From positions 2,542,001 to 2,606,000 of the forward strand of contig NZ_CP087131.1 of NCBI RefSeq assembly GCF_020911865.1: DNA of 64,000 nucleotides, given 5' to 3'. The notes under the pieces are model-generated. The model made no database searches. It saw only the letters and a list, made by a program, of their open reading frames with translations, and was not told the DNA's origin. How positions within the stretch are numbered: position 1 is the first letter of the stretch; each line of letters begins with the position of its first letter. The position numbers and the translations under genes are program-made. Positions 33,814 to 42,680 of this stretch are shown in pieces. This DNA is from Chryseobacterium sp. C-71 (GTDB lineage: Bacteria > Bacteroidota > Bacteroidia > Flavobacteriales > Weeksellaceae).

Positions 33814-34301
33814 TGAATTTAGAATTATACAAAAAACAGGCTTTAGAAAAGCAGAAAGAGCATAAAAAATTCTTAGAAGGTTTGAAAAAAAAGCCTCCTA
33901 AAAATCTTGATTACATTGTTCAGGAAACACATGAAGAAGTTTTTGAAAAAATAGATTGTCTTCAATGTGCCAATTGCTGTAAAACGACCGGACCACTTTA
34001 TACGGAGAAAGATATCGAGCGGATTTCAAAGCATCTTCGCATGAAACAAGCAGATTTTGAATCAAAATTTTTGCGTGTTGATGAAGATAATGACAAAGTT
34101 TTACAAAACCTACCTTGCTATTTTTTAAATGAAGATAATACCTGCTCAATCTACGAAGTTCGTCCGAAAGCGTGCAGAGAATATCCTCATACAGACCGAA
34201 AAAAAATCTATCAGATTAATGATTTAATGATAAAAAATACGGTCATTTGCCCGGCTGCGTTTGAGTTTGTTGAAAGGATGATGAATAATTTGAATAAGTG
34301 A
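33813..34301 (+). CDS. YkgJ family cysteine cluster protein
   Basis: A 162-residue protein with the family's cysteine pattern: CLQCANCC near residue 50, then CYFLNEDNTCSIYEVRPKAC near residue 108. This is a candidate metal or Fe-S binding site of the CxxCxxCC...C...C...C type. The N-terminus is a Lys/Glu-rich helix. Family function is not established. It starts on the last base of the Kir channel gene, which points to joint expression but not necessarily to a shared role. Confidence 0.88.
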   Translation: MNLELYKKQALEKQKEHKKFLEGLKKKPPKNLDYIVQETHEEVFEKIDCLQCANCCKTTGPLYTEKDIERISKHLRMKQADFESKFLRVDEDNDKVLQNLPCYFLNEDNTCSIYEVRPKACREYPHTDRKKIYQINDLMIKNTVICPAAFEFVERMMNNLNK

Positions 34302-34342
34302 ATAATAAAATAATATTTCAATAGTTATCATATAAATTTCTA

Positions 34343-34984
34343 ATGAAATCATTACTGATTCTGTGCACAATTTGTATCCCACTCCTAAGCTGTAAAATAA
34401 AGACGCAGATGCCTAATTTTAAGATTCAAGCTAGTGAAATCTCTGAAAATTCATTTGTGTTGGAAAAAGAAGAAGATGTTGCAAAAATAGGGAAAGATTA
34501 CATTATCTATATTCAAAGGAATTCTGGAAGCCGAAAAATGAATAAGGTTTGTGACTGTACAGAATTAGAAGAAAAATATATTTTATTTAAAGTTAATAAT
34601 ACATCCTACATACAAAAAATTGCAGGAAAGGCTGTATATTATCCCAAAAAACTAAAATCAAATGATATTATAGATTTATATGTAGATTCATTTTCTAATC
34701 TAAAAAATGAAAGGGTTAAAAAATTTAGAACAATGCAACGAGATAATATATTTGCATTTCATAGAACCTTCAAACAATATATATTGATAGTTGAGCAAGA
34801 TAAGCCCATTACGATTAACTTTTACGAAGAAGATTTTCAAAAAGAAGGCTTTGGAGAAAAGAATGTTAACTATCCCTACAATAAAAATTTACTATTTTAT
34901 AAAATTGATCGTTTACTAAATTCAGAGATTGATAAATTGAATAAACGAGACGCATTTGTGTTTAGAACTTGCCGTAAGGATTAA
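34343..34984 (+). CDS. Small lipoprotein, unknown function
   Basis: A 213-residue predicted lipoprotein with lipobox PLLSC (Cys17). The rest is rich in Lys, Ile, Asn and Tyr, with CDCTELEEKYILF in the middle and FRTCRKD at the end. I do not recognise a family or an active site. It follows the cysteine-cluster gene by 41 bases on the same strand. The 220 bases after it (to 35209) hold no gene that I can see. Confidence 0.55.
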   Translation: MKSLLILCTICIPLLSCKIKTQMPNFKIQASEISENSFVLEKEEDVAKIGKDYIIYIQRNSGSRKMNKVCDCTELEEKYILFKVNNTSYIQKIAGKAVYYPKKLKSNDIIDLYVDSFSNLKNERVKKFRTMQRDNIFAFHRTFKQYILIVEQDKPITINFYEEDFQKEGFGEKNVNYPYNKNLLFYKIDRLLNSEIDKLNKRDAFVFRTCRKD

Positions 34985-35209
34985 TGACCAGAGTTTAATT
35001 TCCGTCAATCTGCATTCCAATATACATTACTGATTCCAAGGTGATCTCAAATAGAGGATTGAACACAATCTTAAAAATTTCTAAAGTCTTATAAATTTTA
35101 GTTAAAACAAGTGAGAATAATAATTTTATCTAAACAACTTCGTTTCATAATTAAGTCAATCCCCAATTGATTTGCTATTAGAAGTAGTTTTTTATATAAG
35201 TAAAAATGG

Positions 35210-35240
35210 AATCCTGAAATGTAATGTTTCAGGATTTTTT
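35210..35240. terminator. Terminator between convergent genes
   Basis: AATCCTGAAA at 35210-35219 pairs perfectly with TTTCAGGATT at 35227-35236, followed by TTTT. It overlaps the stop codon of the reverse-strand DUF1801 gene. The left flank is A-rich, so it can act on both strands. Confidence 0.8.
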
Positions 35241-35597
35241 CTGATCAATCTCCATCACTCTGAATTGCACCATTTTTTCAATCAGATCTAAAGGCAAGTC
35301 TTCTTTCATCGGAAACTGAACCGCACCTTTTGAAAATTTATATTTTCTTTTCTCAAAATCATTTTCAAAATGTTTAATGGCATCGGGAAGCGGATAAAAT
35401 CCGATGTGATTTTTATAAGCAGCAAAATAGATTAAGGGCTTCTCATTATGCTTAAAAGCCGGCATCTGATAACCAATATATTCCTCCAAATCAGGAATTA
35501 AAGAGTGAATGAACTCCCGCAATTGTTCAAGTTTTTGCTGGGTTTCTTCAGGAAAAAGAAGAAAATATTCTTCAAAATTTTTAAATGTGTTTTTCAT
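35229..35597 (-). CDS. DUF1801 (YdhG-like) family protein
   Basis: A 122-residue protein of the DUF1801/YdhG type. Typical parts are LREFIHSLIPDLEEYIGYQMPAF, LIYFAAYKNHIGFYPLP and the C-terminal FSKGAVQFPMKEDLPLDLI. Some members (YdhG/FrataxIn-like fold) have been proposed as intracellular iron chaperones, but no ligand is visible here. The frame is open for 18 codons further upstream (to 35651), but those encode a Phe/Tyr-rich stretch that crosses a terminator hairpin. The ATG at 35597 (MKNTFKNFEEYF) is the better start. Confidence 0.82.
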   Translation of the reverse strand: MKNTFKNFEEYFLLFPEETQQKLEQLREFIHSLIPDLEEYIGYQMPAFKHNEKPLIYFAAYKNHIGFYPLPDAIKHFENDFEKRKYKFSKGAVQFPMKEDLPLDLIEKMVQFRVMEIDQKKS

Positions 35598-35613
35598 CAG
35601 ATAAAAATAAAAA

Positions 35614-35642
35614 AAAGCATTGAACTGGACATTCAATGCTTT
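35614..35642 (-). terminator. Terminator-like hairpin in the leader of the DUF1801 gene
   Basis: AAAGCATTGAA (35614-35624) and TTCAATGCTTT (35632-35642) form an 11-bp perfect stem. Read on the minus strand it is followed by a run of eight T residues within nine bases, and then by the DUF1801 start codon 16 bases on. It may be a second gdhA terminator or a leader attenuator. Confidence 0.7.
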
Positions 35643-35692
35643 CACTTTCACTATTACTTTTTTCCCATTTATAGTCCCGGGACAGGTTGTAA

Positions 35693-35721
35693 GAAAAAAG
35701 GTCGGGAAAACCTCCCGACCT
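35693..35721 (-). terminator. Terminator of gdhA
   Basis: AGGTCGGGA (35699-35707) pairs with TCCCGACCT (35713-35721). On the minus strand the GC-rich hairpin ends in a CTTTTTTC run, eight bases past the gdhA stop codon. Confidence 0.88.
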
Positions 35722-35728
35722 TTATATT

Positions 35729-37087
35729 TTATACTACTCCTTGAGCAAGCATTGCTTCTGCTACTTTTACGAATCCGGCGATGTTGGCACCTTTTACGTA
35801 GTTCACATAGCCATCTTCCTCTTTACCGTAGTCTCTACAAGCTTTGTGGATTCCGATCATGATCTCTTTCAGTCTTGCATCAACTTCTTCTGACGTCCAG
35901 TTCAATCTGATTGAGTTTTGAGTCATTTCAAGACCTGAAGTGGCAACACCACCTGCGTTAGAAGCTTTCCCAGGAGAGAACAATACTTTGTTTTCAAGGA
36001 AATAATTGATTGCGTCTAATGTAGAAGGCATATTCGCAGCTTCGGTTACACAAAGGCAGCCGTTTTCTACCAACATTCTTGCATCTTCTAAGTGCAATTC
36101 GTTTTGAGTTGCAGAAGGGATGGCTACATCACACTTCACTTCCCAAGGACGTTTTCCGGCGTGGAATACTGCAGAAGGATATTTTTTAGCATAATCTTCA
36201 GCTCTGTTGTTTCCTGAAGATCTCAATTCTAATAAATAATCAATTTTTTCTCCGTCGATACCGTCTTTATCATAAACATAACCGTCCGGACCAGAAAGGG
36301 TAACTACTTTACCACCAAGTTCTGATATTTTTTTGATAACACCCCAAGCTACGTTTCCGAAACCTGAAACCGTTACTGTTTTATCTTTAAAGGTTTGTCC
36401 GATAGTCTTCAGCATCTGCTCAGCGAAGTAAACAACACCGTAACCTGTAGCTTCAGGACGGATTAATGAACCTCCGTAAGCAAGACCTTTTCCTGTAAGA
36501 ACTCCTGTAAATTCGTTTCTGATCTTTTTGTACTGACCGAATAAATATCCGATTTCTCTTGCTCCAACACCGATGTCTCCCGCAGGAACGTCAGTTTCAG
36601 GACCAATGTGCTTACATAATTCTGTCATGAAAGCCTGGCAGAAACGCATCACTTCCATGTCAGTTTTTCCTTGTGGGTCAAAATCTGAACCTCCTTTTCC
36701 ACCTCCCATTGGAAGCGTAGTCAATGAGTTTTTAAATACCTGCTCAAAAGCTAAGAATTTAAGTACAGAAAGGTTTACTGTAGGATGGAAACGAATTCCT
36801 CCTTTGTAAGGCCCGATGGCAGAGTTCATCTGAATTCTGAAACCTCTGTTTACCTGAATTTCACCTTTATCATCAACCCATGGAACTCTGAAAATAATAA
36901 TTCTTTCAGCTTCAGCCATTCTCTCAAGAAGCTTCATGCCGGTATATTCTTTTCTGGTTAGGATAAACGGAATTACAGTTACAGCAACTTCTTTAACTGC
37001 CTGTAAGAATTCCGGTTCGTTGGGATTTTTCGCCTCAATTTTGGAGATAAATTCCTGGATTTTCTGGTCAATATTATATTGTTCCAT
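35729..37087 (-). CDS. gdhA: NADP-specific glutamate dehydrogenase
   Basis: A 452-residue enzyme that makes glutamate from 2-oxoglutarate and ammonia using NADPH. The substrate domain has GPYKGGIRFHPTVNLSVLKF and the active-site loop LPMGGGKGGSDFDPQGK with the catalytic lysines. The nucleotide domain has GFGNVAWGVIKKISELGGKV. Length and motifs match the hexameric NADP-type family (GdhA) rather than the longer NAD types. It is a single gene with a clear promoter at 37115-37144 and its own terminator. Confidence 0.96.
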   Translation of the reverse strand: MEQYNIDQKIQEFISKIEAKNPNEPEFLQAVKEVAVTVIPFILTRKEYTGMKLLERMAEAERIIIFRVPWVDDKGEIQVNRGFRIQMNSAIGPYKGGIRFHPTVNLSVLKFLAFEQVFKNSLTTLPMGGGKGGSDFDPQGKTDMEVMRFCQAFMTELCKHIGPETDVPAGDIGVGAREIGYLFGQYKKIRNEFTGVLTGKGLAYGGSLIRPEATGYGVVYFAEQMLKTIGQTFKDKTVTVSGFGNVAWGVIKKISELGGKVVTLSGPDGYVYDKDGIDGEKIDYLLELRSSGNNRAEDYAKKYPSAVFHAGKRPWEVKCDVAIPSATQNELHLEDARMLVENGCLCVTEAANMPSTLDAINYFLENKVLFSPGKASNAGGVATSGLEMTQNSIRLNWTSEEVDARLKEIMIGIHKACRDYGKEEDGYVNYVKGANIAGFVKVAEAMLAQGVV

Positions 37088-37114
37088 ATTAGATAGGGTT
37101 GAATATTATGTCAA

Positions 37115-37144
37115 CAAATTTAATTTTTTTTTCAAGATTCACAA
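37115..37144 (-). promoter_or_regulatory. Promoter of gdhA (TTG-N19-TAAATTTG)
   Basis: On the minus strand TTG (37142-37144), a 19-base spacer, then TAAATTTG (37115-37122): an exact match to the Bacteroidota consensus. The start codon is 27 bases downstream. Confidence 0.65.
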
Positions 37145-37278
37145 TAGCTTATTTAATATTTGCTGATAATTCAATAATAATGAGATGGAATATTATTAAA
37201 TTGATAATTTTAAACTAAAGTTTGTTAAAAATTAAATGTTATATGTGAAATAATGAAATATTAAGAAATCGTTAATTC

Positions 37279-38388
37279 TTATATTGCTAAAAATTGTCTC
37301 CCGGAAAATGATTTTACTTTTCCCAAAAGCTCCAATTCTAATATCACTGGCAGTATTTTGTGTGAAGCCACTGAAATTTTTTCTGCTAAATCATCCAGAG
37401 AAACGTGTGGATTTGCTGCAATATTTTGATATATTAATTCTTGACTTTCAGATAATTGAACTGAAATCTCACTGCGTGGAAAAAGTTCTTCAATTTTCTC
37501 TTTCGGGTCATTAAAACCAATCAAATCGAGTAAGTCTTTGATCGTAGAAATGGCTGTCGCTTTATTCTGAAAAATAAGATGGTTACAGCCTTGGCTGTAT
37601 TTGTCAGTAATCTTTCCGGGTAAAGCAAAAACATCCCTATTGTAGGTGTTGGCAAATGTTGCAGTGCTGATGGAGCCACCTCCGAAAGCTGTTTCTACCA
37701 CAATCGTAGATGGAGAAATTCCGGCAACAATTCTGTTTCTTTGAATAAAATTTTCCCGATCCGGCTTTCTTGATGAATTAAATTCTGAAAGCAATCCACC
37801 GTTTTCTTCAATGATTTTTTCTGAAAGTTTTTTATTTTTTGAAGGATATAAAGTGTGAAAACCATGCGCCAAAACTCCAATCGTAGGAATTTGATGTTTT
37901 AAAGATTGCTCATGTACTTCTTTGTCTACACCTAAAGCCAAGCCGCTAATGGAGATAAATTGATGTGATTTAACCTCTTCAAAAAAATCTTCAATGAATT
38001 TTTTACCGTAAGCTGAAATATTTCTTGTCCCGACTAAGCTTATGGGTTTTAAATTGATATCAAAATTTCCTTTCTGGTAGAGAATTGCAGGTGCATCATC
38101 GCATTCTTTGAGCAAAAAAGGAAGCTCATCTTGATGTCTTAAATTGATTTTTATGGAATTTTTTTCGCAAAACAAAAGCTCTTTTTCTGCAAATTTTAAA
38201 TGCTCAGGATTTCCAATGTCAGAAACTGTTTTTGTACCGATTCCGTCGGTTTTGCTGAGTTCTTTTTTAGTTGATTCCCAAACTTTTTTTGCGCTTCCGA
38301 AACTTCGAACAAGTTTGAAAAAATTGATGTCACCTATAAAATTACACTCACGGAGAGCAATAGAGTAGAGATGTTCTTCAGAATACAT
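37279..38388 (-). CDS. dprA: DNA-processing protein DprA
   Basis: A 369-residue protein. An N-terminal helical SAM-like domain (about 1-75) precedes the Rossmann-like DprA core (about 80-290), with SLVGTRNISAYGKKF, ISGLALGVDKEVHEQ, ENFIQRNRIVAGISP and VFALPGKITDKYSQGCNHLI. A C-terminal winged-helix domain (about 310-369) follows. DprA binds incoming single-stranded DNA and loads RecA during natural transformation. An exact -7 element (CAAATGTA on the plus strand, 38406-38413) lies upstream. It is separated by 39 bases from the rhomboid gene on the same strand and may be co-transcribed with it. Confidence 0.95.
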   Translation of the reverse strand: MYSEEHLYSIALRECNFIGDINFFKLVRSFGSAKKVWESTKKELSKTDGIGTKTVSDIGNPEHLKFAEKELLFCEKNSIKINLRHQDELPFLLKECDDAPAILYQKGNFDINLKPISLVGTRNISAYGKKFIEDFFEEVKSHQFISISGLALGVDKEVHEQSLKHQIPTIGVLAHGFHTLYPSKNKKLSEKIIEENGGLLSEFNSSRKPDRENFIQRNRIVAGISPSTIVVETAFGGGSISTATFANTYNRDVFALPGKITDKYSQGCNHLIFQNKATAISTIKDLLDLIGFNDPKEKIEELFPRSEISVQLSESQELIYQNIAANPHVSLDDLAEKISVASHKILPVILELELLGKVKSFSGRQFLAI

Positions 38389-38405
38389 TTGTGTGTTATT
38401 TTATT

Positions 38406-38413
38406 CAAATGTA
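38406..38413 (-). promoter_or_regulatory. Possible -7 promoter element of dprA
   Basis: Minus-strand TACATTTG matches TAnnTTTG, 17 bases before the dprA start. No clear -33 TTG is seen, and the site lies beside the rhomboid stop codon. Confidence 0.35.
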
Positions 38414-38427
38414 ATAAAATTTGAGAA

Positions 38428-39195
38428 TTATTTTTTTCTTATTTCTTCTAAATGATCCCAAAGATCTTCATTTTTTTTGTAAGGTAATTCTAAAAAGTCA
38501 TCGGGATGGTTTTCTTTGTATTCCTGCCAAAGTTTGTCATCTTTTTCGCTGTAATAATTAGGAAATTCCCAGATAAATCTTTTCTTTTTATCGCCGATAT
38601 TTTTAAATACAAAAGCTAAAATACTCCCGACCAAGGCGCCTGATAAGTGAGCCTGCCAGGATATTTTACTTGGCTCCTGCATATTGTAAAAAAGCTCTTC
38701 CGGAAACATCCCCCAAATCAAACTTCCATAGTATAAAACAACAAGGAGAGAAATCGTTAGTAATGTCATATTCCATTTAAAAACACCACTGAAAAAAAGA
38801 AAAAATGCAAGTACATAAACAACTCCGCTCGCTCCGATGGTACAGGTGTAAGTGTATTGACCAGTTATAATATCAATTGGTGGAAGCGCCCAAAGTAAAA
38901 GTCCTGTCGCAAGCCAGCCAATGATAAAAACTTTATTGGCGACCAAAGGATAAAACTGATATAGAAGGCACATTAAAACTGCGATAGGAATAGAGTTGCT
39001 GACTATATGATCAATACTGCCGTGGAGTAAAGGCGAGGTGATAATCCCAAGCAAACCTTCTGGCAACAAAGGAATAATCGCTCCAAAGCAACTTGCAAAA
39101 AAGCCCTGTGCCTGTAAAAAGTATCCCAGCCACATTGCAGACAGCATAAGTAAGGGTGCAAAGATTGCTTTTTTGTGAATTATATTTTTAATCAT
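38428..39195 (-). CDS. Rhomboid family intramembrane serine protease
   Basis: A 255-residue integral membrane protease with about six helices. The family landmarks are the HGSIDHIVSNSIPIAVL segment in the second helix region, the catalytic serine in GASGVVYVL and the catalytic histidine in AHLSGALVGSILAFV. It would cut membrane proteins within the bilayer. The C-terminal tail (about 205-255) is hydrophilic and Lys/Glu-rich (FPNYYSEKDDKLWQEYKENH). Substrates are unknown. It is upstream of dprA on the same strand. Confidence 0.9.
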   Translation of the reverse strand: MIKNIIHKKAIFAPLLMLSAMWLGYFLQAQGFFASCFGAIIPLLPEGLLGIITSPLLHGSIDHIVSNSIPIAVLMCLLYQFYPLVANKVFIIGWLATGLLLWALPPIDIITGQYTYTCTIGASGVVYVLAFFLFFSGVFKWNMTLLTISLLVVLYYGSLIWGMFPEELFYNMQEPSKISWQAHLSGALVGSILAFVFKNIGDKKKRFIWEFPNYYSEKDDKLWQEYKENHPDDFLELPYKKNEDLWDHLEEIRKK

Positions 39196-39361
39196 GTTGA
39201 TTAGGTGTCAAATCAAAAGCCAAGTATAAATTTCGGAAAATTTGTCGATGATTTTAATTTTTTAAAAATATATGAGACAAAAAGTAAGGATTTAGGATTA
39301 TAATGTTTCAAAATGATGACGTAAAGATGTTTTGTTTATAAACCTCTGAAAACGTGTAAAC

Positions 39362-39391
39362 TTGGTGTTTCACATTATATTCCTATTTTTG
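39362..39391 (+). promoter_or_regulatory. Promoter of the DUF3078 gene (TTG-N19-TATTTTTG)
   Basis: TTG at 39362-39364, exactly 19 bases, then TATTTTTG at 39384-39391. The ATG at 39413 is 21 bases downstream. This also argues against any start codon upstream of 39391. Confidence 0.65.
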
Positions 39392-39412
39392 CATTTGGAA
39401 AAATTGAGATTT

Positions 39413-40345
39413 ATGAAAAAGATTTTCGTTTTACTTTTTATGTATCTGAGCGTACATTCTTTTGCGCAGGTGGTCATCAGCGATTCTGCGGCGGTTGATA
39501 CGATAAAAAAACCGAGACACTGGTCTGTGCTTGCAAAAAACAGCGTCATGTTTAACCAGGCAGCATTCTCTAATTGGGTTGGCGGTGGAGCTAATAACGT
39601 TGGATGGCTTGCGAGCGCAAATTATAACCTTGTTTATGAAAATGGGCGTCATCTCTGGGAAAATATTATTATCCTTAATTATGGACAAAACACAACTAAG
39701 GGTGTAGGTACAAGAAAAACGCAGGATGTTCTGAACATTTCTACTAACTATGGACGACAGTTTTCAAAGAGCTGGTATGTTTCTACAGGTGCAAGTTTGC
39801 TTTCGCAATTCTCAGGTGGTTTTGAGGATGGAAATAATCCTGAAGCAAAGAAAATTTCCAACTTTATGGCTCCCGGATACGTGAATGCCGGTATTGGGGT
39901 TACTTATAGACCCAATGACAATTTAACGGTAACTTTCAGACCTGCCAACGGAAGATTTACGTTTGTTTTAGATAAAGAATTACAGTTTGCAGGAAGTTAT
40001 GGTTTAAAATCTGATGGTGATTTTTTCCTGATGCAGATGGGTTCCCTGGCTTCAGCGATTTACAAAGTGAAATTGATGGAGAATATTGAAATGACAAATA
40101 CTGGATCTGTATTCTCAAATTATCTTGAAAATCCTGATCACATGGTATTGTCGTATAATATGCTTCTAAATATGAAAATCAACAGGTTTGTTTCTTCAAT
40201 TGTTACATTAGACTTGATGTACGATCACAATCAGATTCAGAAAACTCAGTTGAAGCAGACTTTAGGAATTGGTTTTGCCTATAATATTGATAATGGCGTG
40301 AAGCGTTCTGACAGAAAAGACAGTCAGTGGTGGATGAAAAAATAG
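39413..40345 (+). CDS. DUF3078 domain-containing outer-membrane protein
   Basis: A 310-residue exported protein with a signal peptide MKKIFVLLFMYLSVHSFAQ. The body is a DUF3078 beta-barrel: WSVLAKNSVMFNQAAFSNWV, then GGGANNVGWLASANYNLVYE, and repeated amphipathic strands to FGIGFAYNI near the end. The frame is open from 39362, but the promoter lies over that segment and only the ATG at 39413 gives a normal signal peptide. The function is unknown; Bacteroidota carry this family as an outer-membrane protein. The C-terminus SQWWMKK lies after the last strand. Confidence 0.85.
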   Translation: MKKIFVLLFMYLSVHSFAQVVISDSAAVDTIKKPRHWSVLAKNSVMFNQAAFSNWVGGGANNVGWLASANYNLVYENGRHLWENIIILNYGQNTTKGVGTRKTQDVLNISTNYGRQFSKSWYVSTGASLLSQFSGGFEDGNNPEAKKISNFMAPGYVNAGIGVTYRPNDNLTVTFRPANGRFTFVLDKELQFAGSYGLKSDGDFFLMQMGSLASAIYKVKLMENIEMTNTGSVFSNYLENPDHMVLSYNMLLNMKINRFVSSIVTLDLMYDHNQIQKTQLKQTLGIGFAYNIDNGVKRSDRKDSQWWMKK

Positions 40346-40370
40346 ATTTTAATTAGACATTATAAAAACA

Positions 40371-40397
40371 AAAGCACTTCAATCGAAGTGCTTTTTG
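40371..40397. terminator. Bidirectional terminator between DUF3078 gene and sufD
   Basis: AAAGCACTTC (40371-40380) pairs with GAAGTGCTTT (40385-40394), with A-rich sequence on the left and a T run on the right. It can end the DUF3078 transcript on the plus strand and the suf transcript on the minus strand. Confidence 0.85.
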
Positions 40398-40417
40398 TAT
40401 ATGTCTTAAAAGGAAAT

Positions 40418-41746
40418 TTAAAATTCCATAGTAACTTCAAGTTTTTCGGCTAAAAGTTGCTCGATTTTTACTTTTAATGGCTCAATGTCGATATTCTGCA
40501 TTGCGTCATTGGCGAAAGCGTAAAGCAATAAAGCCTGAGCTTCTTTTTTAGAAATTCCTCTTGCTCTCAAATAGAATAAAGCATCTTTGTTCAACTGACC
40601 AACTGTACAACCGTGAGAACACTTCACATCGTCTGCGAAAATCTCCAACTGAGGCTTGGTGTCAATCGTAGCTCCTTCGCTTAATAAAACGTTGTTGTTT
40701 TGTTGATAAGCATTGGTTTTCTGAGCAATCTTATTTACAAAAACCTTCCCGTTGAAAACTCCATGAGATTTATCTTTGTAAATACCTTTGTAATTCTGAT
40801 AACTCTGACAGTTTGGAGTATTGTGATGAACCGCCGTGTGGTGATCTACCAACTGATCTTTCCCGATAATCGTGATTCCGTTCATGAAAGAGTTGATATT
40901 TTCTCCGTTATGAATAAAATCAAGATTGTTTCTGATGATCTTTCCTCCGAATGTAAACGTATTAACCGTTGTTAAGCTGTCTCTTTCCTGTTTTGCGAAA
41001 GTATGATCCACCAAATAAGAAGTATCGCTGTCATTCTGAATTTTGTGCCAGTCTGCTTTTGCGTTCTGATACGTGAAAATTTCAGTTACTGAATTGGTAA
41101 ACACAAAACTTTCGTCAAAATTATGGTGACTTTCGATGATTTCAACTTTTGCTCCTTCTTCTACAATCAGTAAATTTCTCGTATTGTAAAAAGTGTTTTC
41201 TTCCTGATTTTGAGAAAGATAAAAAATGTGAATCGGTTTTTCGATAATCACATTTTTCGGAACTTTCAGAAAAAATCCGTATTTGCAATATGCTTGATTT
41301 AAGTTCGTAAAAGCTAAATCTTTTGCGGCAATCGTATTAAAATATTTATCGAAAACCTCTTTATGATTCTCATCATTCAAAGCATAATTGAAAGATAAAA
41401 ATTCTGCATTTTCGATAGAAATGTTTGAAAGCTCTTTTCGAAGCTGACCGTTTACAAAAACAATCCAGTCAAAATTTTCTTCTCCCAAATGCAACTCATC
41501 AAGCTGTTCTTTGGTGATGTTGTGACTTTCTTTCGGGAAAAAATTATAATCTTTTTCCGTGATTTCTTTGATGTTGGTATACTTGTATTCTTCGTCTTTC
41601 TTGGTAGGAAAACCTTTGATTGCAAATTTCTGAAGCGCCGTTTTTCTGTCGTCATCTAAAAATCTATGACGTAGACTCTCCAAAAATTCACTGTGATTTT
41701 CTATTGTTTGATCGTATAAAGCCATTACTGATATTTCGGCCATCAC
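40418..41746 (-). CDS. sufD: Fe-S cluster assembly protein SufD
   Basis: A 442-residue protein of the SufBD scaffold complex, last gene of the suf group. It has the right-handed beta-helix core and the C-terminal KCSHGCTVGQLNKDALFYLRARG motif shared by SufD and SufB. The N-terminal KKDEEYKYTNIKEITEKDY segment is typical of SufD. SufD pairs with SufB and the ATPase SufC to build [4Fe-4S] clusters. The frame starts with Met-Met at 41746, preceded by AAAGGTG, a rare Shine-Dalgarno-like match. The later ATG at 41725 (MALYDQTIEN) is an alternative start. Confidence 0.94.
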   Translation of the reverse strand: MMAEISVMALYDQTIENHSEFLESLRHRFLDDDRKTALQKFAIKGFPTKKDEEYKYTNIKEITEKDYNFFPKESHNITKEQLDELHLGEENFDWIVFVNGQLRKELSNISIENAEFLSFNYALNDENHKEVFDKYFNTIAAKDLAFTNLNQAYCKYGFFLKVPKNVIIEKPIHIFYLSQNQEENTFYNTRNLLIVEEGAKVEIIESHHNFDESFVFTNSVTEIFTYQNAKADWHKIQNDSDTSYLVDHTFAKQERDSLTTVNTFTFGGKIIRNNLDFIHNGENINSFMNGITIIGKDQLVDHHTAVHHNTPNCQSYQNYKGIYKDKSHGVFNGKVFVNKIAQKTNAYQQNNNVLLSEGATIDTKPQLEIFADDVKCSHGCTVGQLNKDALFYLRARGISKKEAQALLLYAFANDAMQNIDIEPLKVKIEQLLAEKLEVTMEF

Positions 41747-41839
41747 ACCTTTATTATAAATTTAATTTGTATCAATATCGCAGTTTTTCACTGCCTTTTC
41801 GACTAAGGATTGATAAAAAACTTAACCAAAAATATTTTA

Positions 41840-42583
41840 TTAGTTAAGCAACCAATCGTAACCTTTGCTTTCCAATTCTAAAGCTAAAGATTTATCACCT
41901 GTTTTAATGATTTTTCCGTTCGCTAAAACGTGAACATAATCAGGCTCAATATAATTCAGCAATCTCTGATAATGCGTAATCAAAAGAACTGCATTTCCTT
42001 CGTTTTTAAACTGGTTTACACCATCTGCAACGATTCGCAAAGCGTCAATATCCAATCCAGAATCGGTTTCGTCAAGAATTGCCAATTTAGGATTCAACAT
42101 CATCATCTGGAAAATTTCATTTCTTTTCTTTTCACCTCCCGAAAAACCTTCGTTCAATGATCTTGAAAGGAAATCTTTTTTAATTCCTAATTTTTCAGAT
42201 TTCTCACGAATCATTGCCAGCATTTCTTTCGCAGGCATATCTTCAAATCCGTTTGCTTTTCTGTTTTCGTTTAAAGCAGCTTTAATGAAATTGGTCACAG
42301 AAACTCCCGGAATTTCTACCGGATACTGAAACGAAAGGAAAATTCCTTTGTGCGCTCTCTCTTCAGGAGCATCTTCAATAATGTTTTCACCTTGAAAAAG
42401 GATTTCTCCTTCAGTCACTTCGTAATCTTCTTTTCCTGCAATAACAGATGAAAGAGTAGATTTTCCCGCTCCGTTGGGTCCCATGATCGCATGAACTTCG
42501 CCAGGCTTGATTTCAAGATTGATACCTTTTAATATTTGTGCGCCATCTTCAATTCTGGCATGTAAGTTTTTAATATTTAACAT
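41840..42583 (-). CDS. sufC: Fe-S cluster assembly ATPase SufC
   Basis: A 247-residue ABC-type ATPase. Walker A is GPNGAGKST, the signature is SGGEKKRNEI with the SufC-type LNEGFSGGE, Walker B is LAILDETDSGLD and the switch histidine is in LLITHYQRLL. It drives conformational change of SufB-SufD during cluster assembly. The frame is open 11 codons further upstream, but MLNIKNLHARIEDG at 42583 is the normal SufC start. It is followed by sufD. The upstream neighbour is a GxxExxY gene, not sufB, which is unusual. Confidence 0.96.
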   Translation of the reverse strand: MLNIKNLHARIEDGAQILKGINLEIKPGEVHAIMGPNGAGKSTLSSVIAGKEDYEVTEGEILFQGENIIEDAPEERAHKGIFLSFQYPVEIPGVSVTNFIKAALNENRKANGFEDMPAKEMLAMIREKSEKLGIKKDFLSRSLNEGFSGGEKKRNEIFQMMMLNPKLAILDETDSGLDIDALRIVADGVNQFKNEGNAVLLITHYQRLLNYIEPDYVHVLANGKIIKTGDKSLALELESKGYDWLLN

Positions 42584-42680
42584 TCTGTTGTTATAATTTA
42601 TCGCAAGGTTAAACAAGTTAATTTAATTGCGAATATTTTTTAAGTTATACAAAGGCGTTTCACTTATTTTCGAAATACAA

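Noticed and set aside
34985..35209. Possible small RNA or gene in the 220-base spacer
   Set aside because: No stable structure, promoter match or open frame was found there apart from the terminator at its end.
35598..35651. Extended N-terminus of the DUF1801 protein
   Set aside because: It would encode the terminator-like hairpin as protein and adds Phe/Tyr-rich residues not seen in the family.
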